Shown: in pieces, positions 1-6,437 of the stretch
How positions within the stretch are numbered: the first letter of the stretch is position 1
Layout of the letters: the number at the start of each line of letters is the position of its first letter
NCBI GenBank assembly: GCA_958420075.1
Contig: CATZIM010000086.1
Span: forward strand, 1 to 6,984
Length of the DNA stretch: 6,984 nt
DNA from: an uncultured Clostridia bacterium
GTDB taxonomy: Bacteria; Bacillota; Clostridia; Lachnospirales; Anaerotignaceae
Direction of reading: 5' to 3'
Notes under the pieces: model-generated
The model's database searches: none
The model's input: the letters and a program-made list of their open reading frames with translations, nothing else
Told to the model about the DNA's origin: nothing
Position numbers and translations under genes: made by a program

Positions 1-836
1 AAAAGATTCTGCAGTATGCAGTTATTCTGCTTGGTTTCGGACTGAATCTGTCTGAGATTGCAATGGTTGGCGCAACTTCTTTGCCCATCATCGTATCCAC
101 TATTGCCACATCCCTCATCGTATCTTATGTCCTGCATCGCTTGATGCATATGGATGAAAACAGCTCCATCCTCATCGGCGTTGGTTCCTCCATCTGCGGC
201 GGTTCTGCCATTGCAGCAACAGCCCCTGTTATTGACGCCAACGACGAAGAAATCGCACAGGCAATTTCCGTTATCTTCCTGTTCAACGTACTGGCTGCCC
301 TGATCTTCCCCTCTCTGGGCGGTGCACTTGGCCTGACAAACGAAGGCTTTGGACTTTTTGCAGGAACTGCTGTCAACGATACTTCTTCCGTAACTGCAGC
401 AGCTGCTGCATGGGATGGCATGCACCCCGGTGCAAACACATTGGAAATTGCAACCATTGTAAAACTCACTCGTACACTGGCAATCATTCCTATCACACTG
501 TTCTTGGCAGTATATAAAGCAAGAAGCAAAAAAACAGAGGCTTATGGCGGTTCTTATGAATTGAAAAAGATCTTCCCCTTCTTCATTCTCTTCTTCGTCC
601 TTGCCTCCATCATCACTACTCTATGCACCATGGGCGGCGTAGACAGCAGTGTTTTCAATCCTTTGAAAACATTATCCAAATTCTTTATCGTCATGGCAAT
701 GATGGCCATCGGTTTCAACACCGATATCGTAAAACTTGTAAAATCCGGCGGAAAACCCATCTTCATGGGTCTGTGCTGCTGGATCTGCATCTCCCTGGTA
801 AGTCTGGGAATGCAGATGGCTTTAGGCTTACACTAA
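1..836 (+). CDS. YeiH/UPF0324 family membrane transporter, 5' truncated
   Basis: This is the C-terminal part of a polytopic inner-membrane protein of the YeiH (UPF0324, 'putative sulfate exporter') family. The open frame runs in from the left edge: codons from base 3 read [16 protein letters not shown], a typical transmembrane helix of this family, so the ATG at 63 is an internal methionine. About 277 residues are visible. Family members are usually about 330-350 residues, so roughly 60-70 N-terminal residues lie outside the window. Family-like stretches are [17 protein letters not shown], the [18 protein letters not shown] helix and the [18 protein letters not shown] segment. Hydrophobic helices alternate with short loops to the end. 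The gene ends at TAA 834-836, 24 bp before a strong terminator, and converges on spoIVA. The sulfate-export role is only a family label; the real substrate is not shown by the sequence. Family assignment is firm. Confidence 0.88.
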   Translation, partial: KILQYAVILLGFGLNLSEIAMVGATSLPIIVSTIATSLIVSYVLHRLMHMDENSSILIGVGSSICGGSAIAATAPVIDANDEEIAQAISVIFLFNVLAALIFPSLGGALGLTNEGFGLFAGTAVNDTSSVTAAAAAWDGMHPGANTLEIATIVKLTRTLAIIPITLFLAVYKARSKKTEAYGGSYELKKIFPFFILFFVLASIITTLCTMGGVDSSVFNPLKTLSKFFIVMAMMAIGFNTDIVKLVKSGGKPIFMGLCCWICISLVSLGMQMALGLH

Positions 837-859
837 TCCCTCTTATTCTCCTATTAAAT

Positions 860-905
860 AAAAAAGAAAGATTCCGGCAAATTGTCGGAATCTTTCTTTT
901 TTTAT
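860..905. terminator. Bidirectional rho-independent terminator between yeiH-like gene and spoIVA
   Basis: A perfect 16-bp inverted repeat (arms 861-876 and 886-901, extendable by one A-T pair) encloses a 9-nt loop that can close further by C878-G884 and a G-T pair. The outer part of the stem is A-rich on the left and T-rich on the right, so each strand has a U-run at the 3' side. It lies 24 bp after the transporter stop. It begins directly at the spoIVA stop codon (902-904), so it can serve both convergent genes. Confidence 0.92.
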
Positions 906-2380
906 AAAATAATACAAATCAGTCCGCCGCTGCCTTCATTGACGATCTTTTGCAGGGTTTCCTGTAATTTCATCTGGGCATCTTCTGGCATACGATAAAT
1001 TTTATTCTGCATGCCGTCATTGACCATAGCACTCAATGTCCGTCCAAAGATATTCAAATCCCAGATTTTTTCCGGTTCTGATTCATAATCTGCAATGAGT
1101 TTATCAATAAATTCATGGGATTGTTCTTCATTGCCAATGATAGGAGAAACTTCTGTTTCCACATCTGCTTTGATCATATGGATGGATTCCCCTTTGGCAC
1201 GGAGTTTGATGCCATAACGATTGCCCTGTTTAAACACTTCCGGTTTTTCCAGTGTAATTTCCTCAAATGCAGGTGTCACCACGCCATAACCTTTCTGTCG
1301 TACATCTCCCAATGCGCCGGAAATCTTATCATATTCCTTTTTCACCTGAGAAAGGAGCTTGATAGTTTCCACCAGCGAATAATCATTTTCAATGGGCAAA
1401 TCCACCGTTTCACTGAGGATTTCATAAAACAATCCATCGCAGAAATTCAATCCAATATCTGCCGCCCCTTCTCCCGGCAGCATATGTTCTGTGTGGGCAT
1501 TTTTCAAATGCTCTGCTTCAGACAACCCTGTCAATGCCGGCTCCACATCTTCCAGACGATCTGTCTGCGACATAAGCTTTTTCAGTGCTTCTATCATTTC
1601 CTGTTTCAGCCAATGGTCATCTTCCAGTGTTTCCACCCATCCAGGACAATAAAAACGCAGTTCTTTCAAAGGGAAACGGTAGAGGATTTTTTCCAGAATA
1701 TTGCGAATATCCTCTGCTTTCAGCTGGGCAACATTCACCGCCAGCACTGGCACACCATACTGTTCTTCCATTTCTTCCCGCAGGCTGCGCGCTTCTTCTC
1801 CATAAGGCATGGCAGTATTCAGCAGTACCACGAAAGGTTTTCCCATTGCCTGCAATTCCTTGATGACACGGGCTTCTGCTTCCAGATATTTTTCCCGATC
1901 CAATTCTGTCACACTGCCATCTGTGGTCACCACAATGCCTACGGTAGAATGGTCTGTAATGACTTTTTTCGTTCCCGCTTCTGCCGCTTCCACAAAGGGC
2001 ATGGGTTCTTCAGACCATGGGGTATGTACCATACGGGGCATTTCCCCATCCATATGCCCTTCCGCTTCTGGTACCAGATAGCCTACGCAGTCAATCATCC
2101 GCACCCGAAAATCTGTATTCTCTCCCAGAGAAATTTCCACTGCTTCATTGGGCACAAATTTGGGCTCTGTGGTCATGATGGTTCTGCCGGAAGCAGACTG
2201 GGGCAATTCATCCTTCGCCCGTTCCCGAATATAATTGTTTTCGATGTTCGGCAGCACCAGCAAATCCATAAATCGTTTGATAAATGTGGATTTTCCTGTA
2301 CGCACAGGCCCAACTACACCAATATAAATGTCACCATTTGTTCTTTCCGCAATGTCGCGATAAATATCATAAGCTCCCAT
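902..2380 (-). CDS. spoIVA: Stage IV sporulation protein A (coat morphogenetic ATPase)
   Basis: SpoIVA is made in the mother cell. It binds the outer forespore membrane through SpoVM and polymerises by ATP hydrolysis into the basement layer on which the spore coat is built. The translated protein is 492 residues, the same length as B. subtilis SpoIVA. Visible features are the Walker A loop GPVRTGKST at residues 24-32 (Lys30), a TIMTTEPKF stretch with Thr70/Thr71 at the switch/sensor position, and a Walker B-like MIDCVGY with Asp97. Other family features are the N-terminal DIYRDIAERTNGDIYIGVVG and the C-terminal GGLICIIL. The start chosen is ATG 2378-2380, with AGGAGGG (2393-2387) 6 nt upstream. 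A longer frame from TTG at 2413 would translate through this ribosome binding site and is rejected. A sigma-E-like promoter lies at 2417-2445. The TetR gene upstream ends 74 bp away on the same strand, so some read-through is possible. The key catalytic residues are intact, so the gene looks functional. Confidence 0.97.
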   Translation of the reverse strand: MGAYDIYRDIAERTNGDIYIGVVGPVRTGKSTFIKRFMDLLVLPNIENNYIRERAKDELPQSASGRTIMTTEPKFVPNEAVEISLGENTDFRVRMIDCVGYLVPEAEGHMDGEMPRMVHTPWSEEPMPFVEAAEAGTKKVITDHSTVGIVVTTDGSVTELDREKYLEAEARVIKELQAMGKPFVVLLNTAMPYGEEARSLREEMEEQYGVPVLAVNVAQLKAEDIRNILEKILYRFPLKELRFYCPGWVETLEDDHWLKQEMIEALKKLMSQTDRLEDVEPALTGLSEAEHLKNAHTEHMLPGEGAADIGLNFCDGLFYEILSETVDLPIENDYSLVETIKLLSQVKKEYDKISGALGDVRQKGYGVVTPAFEEITLEKPEVFKQGNRYGIKLRAKGESIHMIKADVETEVSPIIGNEEQSHEFIDKLIADYESEPEKIWDLNIFGRTLSAMVNDGMQNKIYRMPEDAQMKLQETLQKIVNEGSGGLICIIL

Positions 2381-2416
2381 TTTCTTCCCTCCTGTAAAAT
2401 CGTATCCATACAATAC

Positions 2417-2445
2417 AATTTATGGAGTGGAAATGCAGAATAGAA
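2417..2445 (-). promoter_or_regulatory. Candidate sigma-E promoter of spoIVA
   Basis: On the minus strand, TTCTATT (2445-2439) is followed after 14 bp by CATAAATT (2424-2417). These resemble the sigma-E -35 (KMATATT, 5 of 7) and -10 (CATACAMT, 6 of 8) elements at normal spacing. Transcription would begin near 2410, giving a leader of about 30 nt that carries the AGGAGGG site. spoIVA belongs to the sigma-E regulon in B. subtilis, which supports the call. The match is partial, so this remains a candidate. Confidence 0.45.
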
Positions 2446-2454
2446 CCATTGGGT

Positions 2455-3021
2455 CTATTTTGTTTTTTCTAAAACCATTGCTCTTGCAAACAGTTCCCCA
2501 GAAAACAGATTGCTGACCATTTTCACCATGGGCGTGGGGTCTTTTTCCATATCACTCTTCGCCCAGTCCAATACTCCGCCGGTCAGTCCATAGGCATAAA
2601 ATCTGGAAATCCATTTTAATTCTTGTTGGGAAAAATTTCTGGATGGATTGGATTCCACAAGCATTTTCTTTGCCAGATTTTCGTAAAACTCCATCAAACA
2701 TTCTATGAAACTGTTCTGGCCATGAAATCGCAGGATGTTCACATAAAATTTCCGGTTCTCCTGCATATAATGACACAACGCCAGCAAACCTTCTTCCCAA
2801 TGGTTTATGGAAAAAGATTCCTCTAAAATGGGTGTGATTTCCGTATAAAAAATCCAATGGATCACATCAAATTTATCTTTGAAATGATAATAAAAAGTAT
2901 TTCTGCTGATCTGACACTGTTTGCAGATTTCTCCCACAGAAATCTCCCCAAAAGAAACAGTTTCCAGCAATTTCTTAACACCTTTTGCAATCATGCACTT
3001 TGTTCTTGTTGACTTTGGCAT
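2455..3021 (-). CDS. TetR/AcrR family transcriptional regulator
   Basis: This is a 188-residue DNA-binding repressor-type protein. The N-terminal helix-turn-helix covers roughly residues 8-55, with the characteristic sequence ISVGEICKQCQISRNTFYYHFKDK (written here as the ISVGEICKQC and ISRNTFYYHFKDK parts of one motif). The C-terminal part, with LALCHYMQENRKFYVNIL and a late YGLTGGVLDW segment, resembles the Firmicutes-type TetR C-terminal domain (TetR_C_8, as in DhaS-like regulators). That domain usually forms the dimer and ligand pocket; the ligand is unknown here. The start ATG 3019-3021 is preceded by AGGGGGAG about 4 nt upstream. The gene is divergent from the radical SAM gene across a 277-bp region holding repeated TGTCCA motifs, one of them inside its own promoter. 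This fits control of itself and the radical SAM gene. It ends at TAG 2455-2457 with no clear terminator before spoIVA. Confidence 0.93.
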   Translation of the reverse strand: MPKSTRTKCMIAKGVKKLLETVSFGEISVGEICKQCQISRNTFYYHFKDKFDVIHWIFYTEITPILEESFSINHWEEGLLALCHYMQENRKFYVNILRFHGQNSFIECLMEFYENLAKKMLVESNPSRNFSQQELKWISRFYAYGLTGGVLDWAKSDMEKDPTPMVKMVSNLFSGELFARAMVLEKTK

Positions 3022-3048
3022 AGAACTCCCCCTTTCTTTTTTGATATT

Positions 3049-3077
3049 ATTTTATCATTCTTATGTCCACTAATCAA
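3049..3077 (-). promoter_or_regulatory. Candidate sigma-A promoter of the TetR gene
   Basis: On the minus strand, TTGATT (3077-3072) and TAAAAT (3054-3049) are separated by exactly 17 bp. They match 4 of 6 and 5 of 6 bases of the consensus. The start would lie near 3042, about 20 nt before the ATG. A TGTCCAC motif (3064-3070) sits in the spacer. TTATGT (3061-3066) and ACATAA (3090-3095) form an inverted pair around the -35, both suggestive of self-repression. Confidence 0.55.
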
Positions 3078-3209
3078 TGTAAAATGACCACATAACTTTA
3101 TCTCTTTGGCTTATCTTCTTTTTGAAAAAACATATAGAAACATGCTGTCCACAAAGACAACAAAACATTGTTTTTGTATAAATTTAGGACAAAAACCCAA
3201 AAGTGTCCA
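3064..3209. promoter_or_regulatory. Divergent control region with repeated TGTCCA motif (candidate operators)
   Basis: The 277-bp gap between the divergent TetR and radical SAM genes holds no gene. It contains TGTCCAC at 3064-3070, an identical TGTCCAC at 3146-3152, and an inverted pair GGACA (3187-3191) / TGTCC (3204-3208) with a 12-bp spacer. A further dyad, ACAAAA-CATTGT-TTTTGT, lies at 3160-3177. The first copy lies within the minus-strand promoter spacer, and the last abuts the proposed plus-strand -35. This placement is what a shared TetR operator system would show, but binding is inferred only from position and recurrence. Confidence 0.4.
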
Positions 3210-3237
3210 ATGAAAATAATTTCCTTTTTGATATACT
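3210..3237 (+). promoter_or_regulatory. Candidate promoter of the radical SAM gene
   Basis: ATGAAA (3210-3215) and TATACT (3232-3237) have a 16-bp spacer. The -10 matches 5 of 6 consensus bases and the -35 matches 4 of 6. Transcription would start near 3244 and give a leader of about 55 nt. A second possibility, TTGATA (3228-3233) with a poor -10 at 3251, is weaker. Confidence 0.45.
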
Positions 3238-3298
3238 GTAAAAAAAGATAGATAGAAAAATAACAAATGCAACCGCAAAAGAAAAGAGGTTATCCGTT

Positions 3299-4672
3299 AT
3301 GCGTATTACAGAAAAAGCAAAAAATGCCGCTTTACAGGCTGCCATTGGGCAGGGTCTGCATTATCTGGAAAAAGATCCCGAAACAAATATCCCCAAACTG
3401 ATGCATTTGATTGATAAATTATCACCTGACGACTGGTACCGTGCTCAGAGGGATGCTTTCCGCAATGTCATCGAATCCAAAAACCATTGGTATGACCTGA
3501 TTTTGAAAGTATATGATCTGGATGCCGGCGTACGGCAGACATTTTTCCAAAACTTTATTATGAATGCCGCTCTTTTGGGCAGTGCAACACAGGAAGAAGT
3601 TTCTGAACGGGAAGACTGCAATGTGCCTTGGGCAATCCTGTTAGACCCCACATCTGCCTGCAACATGCACTGTATCGGATGCTGGGCTGCGGAATACGGC
3701 AACCGCTTGAATCTGACTTTCGACGAATTGGACAGCATCGTTACCCAGGGGAAAGAATTAGGTACTCATATGTATATCTTTACTGGCGGAGAACCTTTGG
3801 TACGTAAAAAAGACGTCATTGCCCTTTGTGAAAAACATTCCGATTGTGAATTCCTTTCTTTCACAAACGGCACCCTCATTGACGAAGCATTCTGTCAGGA
3901 TATGCTGCGGGTGAAAAACTTTGTACCTGCCATCAGCCTGGAAGGCTTCTCTGAAGCTAATGACAGCCGCAGAGGCGAAGGTACTTTTGAAAAAGTCAAA
4001 GCCGCTATGGCATTGCTGAAATCTCACAAACTGCCTTTCGGCATTTCTACTTGCTACACCAGCAAGAACTACAACGATATTTGCAGTGAAGAGTTTTACG
4101 ATATGATTATCGAAGCAGGTGCCCTTTTTGTATGGTTCTTCCATTACATGCCCGTGGGCAGCGGCGCTGTGCCTGAGCTTCTGCCCACACCGGAACAACG
4201 TGCAGAAGTTTACCATCGTATTCGGAATTTCCGCCAGAGCAAACCCATTTTTGCCATGGATTTCCAGAACGATGGTCAGTATGTAGGCGGCTGTATTGCC
4301 GGCGGACGGCGTTATATGCACATCAACGCCAGAGGCGATGTGGAACCTTGCGTATTCATTCATTATTCCAACTGCAACATCCGCAACTGCACATTGCTGG
4401 AAGCTCTGAAATCCCCTATTTTCATGGCTTACCACAGACAGCAGCCATTTAACGAAAATATGCTCCAGCCTTGTCCTATGCTGGAAAATCCCGAAAAACT
4501 CCGTGCCATTGTCAAAGAAACCGGCGCTGTATCCACTGACTATGAATCCCCCGAAGATGTGGATACCCTGTGTGACCGCACAACGCCTTATGCAAAGAAC
4601 TGGCAGCCCACTGCCGATGCTTTGTGGAAAGCACAGTGTGAAACATGTGCCCATCACAATGATTGTAAATAA
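3299..4672 (+). CDS. Radical SAM enzyme with SPASM-like C-terminal cysteines
   Basis: This 457-residue protein uses S-adenosylmethionine and a [4Fe-4S] cluster for radical chemistry; its substrate is unknown. Residues 1-110 form a probably helical N-terminal domain not typical of the core fold. The cluster motif CNMHCIGC gives Cys121, Cys125 and Cys128 (CX3CX2C). The SAM-binding GGEP is at 163-166, and the barrel runs to about residue 320. Downstream, Cys332-X13-Gly346-X4-Cys351 matches the first half of a SPASM motif. The last 11 residues give Cys447-X2-Cys450-X5-Cys456, matching its second half, after which the protein ends. Cys359, 364, 392 and 425 could supply further ligands. At least one auxiliary Fe-S cluster is likely. 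SPASM proteins often modify peptides or act as maturases for an enzyme, but no small peptide gene is seen beside it. The start has AAGAGG about 9 nt upstream. The gene is divergent from the TetR gene and closed by a terminator, so it is probably monocistronic and under that regulator. Confidence 0.92.
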   Translation: MRITEKAKNAALQAAIGQGLHYLEKDPETNIPKLMHLIDKLSPDDWYRAQRDAFRNVIESKNHWYDLILKVYDLDAGVRQTFFQNFIMNAALLGSATQEEVSEREDCNVPWAILLDPTSACNMHCIGCWAAEYGNRLNLTFDELDSIVTQGKELGTHMYIFTGGEPLVRKKDVIALCEKHSDCEFLSFTNGTLIDEAFCQDMLRVKNFVPAISLEGFSEANDSRRGEGTFEKVKAAMALLKSHKLPFGISTCYTSKNYNDICSEEFYDMIIEAGALFVWFFHYMPVGSGAVPELLPTPEQRAEVYHRIRNFRQSKPIFAMDFQNDGQYVGGCIAGGRRYMHINARGDVEPCVFIHYSNCNIRNCTLLEALKSPIFMAYHRQQPFNENMLQPCPMLENPEKLRAIVKETGAVSTDYESPEDVDTLCDRTTPYAKNWQPTADALWKAQCETCAHHNDCK

Positions 4673-4705
4673 CCCCTACTGGCTCTATTTTTGGTGCCAT
4701 TTTAC

Positions 4706-4754
4706 AAACAGCGAAGAATCAGCCATGATTTTTCGCTGTTTTCTTATATTTTAA
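4706..4754 (+). terminator. Rho-independent terminator of the radical SAM gene
   Basis: The arms 4706-4720 and 4727-4741 pair over 15 bp (one G-U) around a 6-nt loop, starting with AAACAGCGAA / TTCGCTGTTT. A U-rich tract follows (TTTCTTATATTTT, 4739 onward). The hairpin lies 34 bp after the stop codon and 37 bp before the next promoter's -10, so it separates the radical SAM transcript from the downstream operon. Confidence 0.9.
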
Positions 4755-4767
4755 AGGAAATGCGGAC

Positions 4768-4796
4768 TTGTACTCTTTTTCACTTTCCTTTATAAT
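4768..4796 (+). promoter_or_regulatory. Sigma-A-type promoter of the His-tail/glyoxalase operon
   Basis: A perfect TATAAT (4791-4796) lies 17 bp after TTGTAC (4768-4773, with TTG conserved). Transcription would begin near 4803. That leaves only about 4 nt before the ATG at 4807 but about 28 nt before the TTG at 4831, which favours the TTG start of the next gene. Confidence 0.7.
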
Positions 4797-4812
4797 GTAA
4801 TGCGATATGAAA

Positions 4813-4833
4813 AGAAAGGAGTCCTGCCCTTTG
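4813..4833 (+). promoter_or_regulatory. Ribosome binding site that decides a TTG start
   Basis: GAAAGGAG at 4813-4820 is followed by a 10-nt spacer and TTG at 4831. The site lies inside the frame that would begin with ATG 4807, and no Shine-Dalgarno-like sequence precedes that ATG. The shorter TTG-started protein is therefore preferred. Confidence 0.75.
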
Positions 4834-6420
4834 CAGACAACAGCTTTGGAAGAAAAAATCAAACAACTTTCCGCAGATTATATTTATGAACAGGCAGTCG
4901 GCAGTTTGCTGCTGATGCTCATGAGCGCCATGGAAGATGTGGAAAAAGGCGATGCGCCTTTGCCTTACACCATACATGAAGATTTGCTGGCTATCAAAAA
5001 AGACATCCGTTCCTACCTTCTGTCTCTGGAAGATATTCTGGAAGGCGAACAGGAAGACCGGGCAGCTGCTTTGGAAGCCTGCATGGCAAAAAAAGAAGAA
5101 CTGTTATCCATCTATGAAACTGTTTACAGCTACTTCTCTCAGTGGAATCTCTACTCCACACTGGTCAGCGATCAGGTTGCCCTGCGCAAATACAAAGAAG
5201 AAGGCATCGAAGTAGAAAAAATCGACTGGTCTTTGTTCTTTGCGGACTGCCACGCTTTCATGGAAAGCGGCAACAACCTGCTGGAACAGAAAAACTACAT
5301 GGGTCAGATTTTGAAATGCCTGCCTTTGCATATGGCACGTGATAAATATTACGACACCATCACCCAGAGTCTGGAAGCAGCCTTTGCAGGTGAAAGCAAA
5401 GAATTTATCGAAAAATCTCTGCGTGCTTTTGAAGGCTTCTGCTGCCCCGAAACCAATCCCCTCTATGGCAAATACTTCGGTGAAGTTGCCACATGGCTGG
5501 GCGAAAAACGGATGCTCATGCCTCATAAAATGGAAGATGAGGAACTGAGCAATCTTTACGAAGATTTGAAAGTGGTTCTGGAAAGCCTGCAGGATGTGGA
5601 AGAATATTTCTCCTGTATCCTTCATGACCTGAACTCTCTGATTCTGCTGTTCTACCTGACATACAGCTTTACAGACCTGACAGAAAGCAACGCTACATAC
5701 AGCGATCTGTATCATACCGTCTGCGAATTTTTGACAGGCGAACTGGACGAAACCGAACGGGAAGCTTATCTGGATACACTGAACGAACAGCTGGAACAGG
5801 CTGTAGAACCTGTTATCGACAAGGCAAACGCCCTCGGCAAAGAAGAATACGAACTGCTGCAGAAGGTGAATACATTTGCTGACTTTGCAGAAGATACCCA
5901 GAAAGTCCTTATGACAGAAGATTTCATTCGGGAATGCTTCTTCGGCGATCTCAATGACGAATTGTTCCAGTTCCATCTGCCGGAAGATCTGCCTGTAGCT
6001 ACAGAAGAAGAAAAGAAAGCACTGTTCGCTGATTTTATCCAGAAAACACGCAGCTCTCTGGAAACACTGCCTGTGCAGACAAGAAAAATCGCAATGCAGA
6101 CTTTGATGGGCGCACTGCCCCCTATTTACAGTGTATCTGAAGTCATGGAAATGGTTACAAATGCCATCGACTCCGCTTCTTCTCTGGAACAGAAAGCGCT
6201 GATCGTAGACAAAGTGGGTATGGTATTCCAGGATAACCACTATCAGTCCCTGACAGAACATGCTCATGAACATCATCATGATCACGACTGCGGATGCGGA
6301 CATGACCATGAACATCATCATCATGACCATGATTGTGGATGCGGACATGACCACCACGAACATCATCACCATGACCATGATTGCGGATGCGGACATGACC
6401 ACCATCATGACCACCACTGA
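4831..6420 (+). CDS. Unrecognised protein with C-terminal His/Cys/Asp metal-binding tail
   Basis: I do not recognise a family for the body of this 529-residue protein. Residues 1-476 are acidic, rich in Leu, Glu and Phe/Tyr, and look largely alpha-helical, with eight scattered cysteines including a CysCys pair. No signal peptide or convincing membrane segment is seen, so it is probably cytosolic. Residues 477-529 are a tail of 27 His, 6 Cys, 10 Asp and 6 Gly, built from three copies of EHHHHDHDCGCGHDH (the first copy one His shorter). Such tails bind Ni, Zn, Cu or Co, as in the His-rich ends of SlyD and of some HypB and UreE proteins. The start chosen is TTG 4831-4833 with GAAAGGAG (4813-4820) 10 nt upstream. 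The in-frame ATG at 4807 has no ribosome binding site and would lie almost at the RNA 5' end. The glyoxalase-like gene follows after 17 bp in the same transcript. A metal store, buffer or metallochaperone role is inferred from the tail only. Confidence 0.85.
   Translation: MQTTALEEKIKQLSADYIYEQAVGSLLLMLMSAMEDVEKGDAPLPYTIHEDLLAIKKDIRSYLLSLEDILEGEQEDRAAALEACMAKKEELLSIYETVYSYFSQWNLYSTLVSDQVALRKYKEEGIEVEKIDWSLFFADCHAFMESGNNLLEQKNYMGQILKCLPLHMARDKYYDTITQSLEAAFAGESKEFIEKSLRAFEGFCCPETNPLYGKYFGEVATWLGEKRMLMPHKMEDEELSNLYEDLKVVLESLQDVEEYFSCILHDLNSLILLFYLTYSFTDLTESNATYSDLYHTVCEFLTGELDETEREAYLDTLNEQLEQAVEPVIDKANALGKEEYELLQKVNTFADFAEDTQKVLMTEDFIRECFFGDLNDELFQFHLPEDLPVATEEEKKALFADFIQKTRSSLETLPVQTRKIAMQTLMGALPPIYSVSEVMEMVTNAIDSASSLEQKALIVDKVGMVFQDNHYQSLTEHAHEHHHDHDCGCGHDHEHHHHDHDCGCGHDHHEHHHHDHDCGCGHDHHHDHH
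6268..6405 (+). repeat. Three tandem coding repeats for the His/Cys metal-binding tail
   Basis: Units lie at 6268-6309 (14 codons), 6310-6357 (16 codons) and 6358-6405 (16 codons), each encoding E-H(3-4)-DHDCGCGHDH, with an extra His closing units 2 and 3. The stretch GGATGCGGACATGACCA is identical in all three. Other codons differ only by synonymous changes such as TGC/TGT and CAT/CAC. The in-frame unit length suggests growth by duplication or slippage while protein composition was kept. A short HDHH end follows before TGA 6418-6420. Confidence 0.93.
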
Positions 6421-6437
6421 TACAAAGGAGGAAAACT

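Noticed and set aside
2381..2413. An eleven-residue N-terminal extension of SpoIVA from TTG at 2413.
   Set aside because: It would translate through the AGGAGGG site. The ATG at 2380 gives 492 residues, equal to B. subtilis SpoIVA, with Lys30 and Asp97 at the expected numbers.
2399..2428. An alternative sigma-E -10, GATACGAT, closer to spoIVA.
   Set aside because: Transcription would begin at or inside the ribosome binding site and the matching -35 is poor; the element at 2417-2445 fits better.
1115..2443. A 442-codon open frame on the plus strand.
   Set aside because: It lies wholly antisense to spoIVA, whose product is unmistakable. Its translation is rich in Cys, His and Phe with no family motifs, as expected for the reverse of a biased coding sequence.
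4503..4754. A small plus-strand frame spanning the end of the radical SAM gene and its terminator, considered as a possible peptide substrate.
   Set aside because: It overlaps the radical SAM coding sequence in another frame, runs through the terminator hairpin, and shows no leader-peptide character or ribosome binding site.
6268..6405. Three short near-identical DNA repeats that might suggest a CRISPR array or satellite.
   Set aside because: The units are contiguous without spacers, keep a coding frame, and vary only at synonymous positions or by whole codons. They are protein repeats.
5104..6417. A 437-codon minus-strand frame opening with a Met/Val-rich stretch that resembles a membrane segment.
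   Set aside because: The Met/Val run is the reverse complement of the CAT/GAC-rich His tail codons. The frame has no convincing ribosome binding site and is antisense to a well-supported gene.
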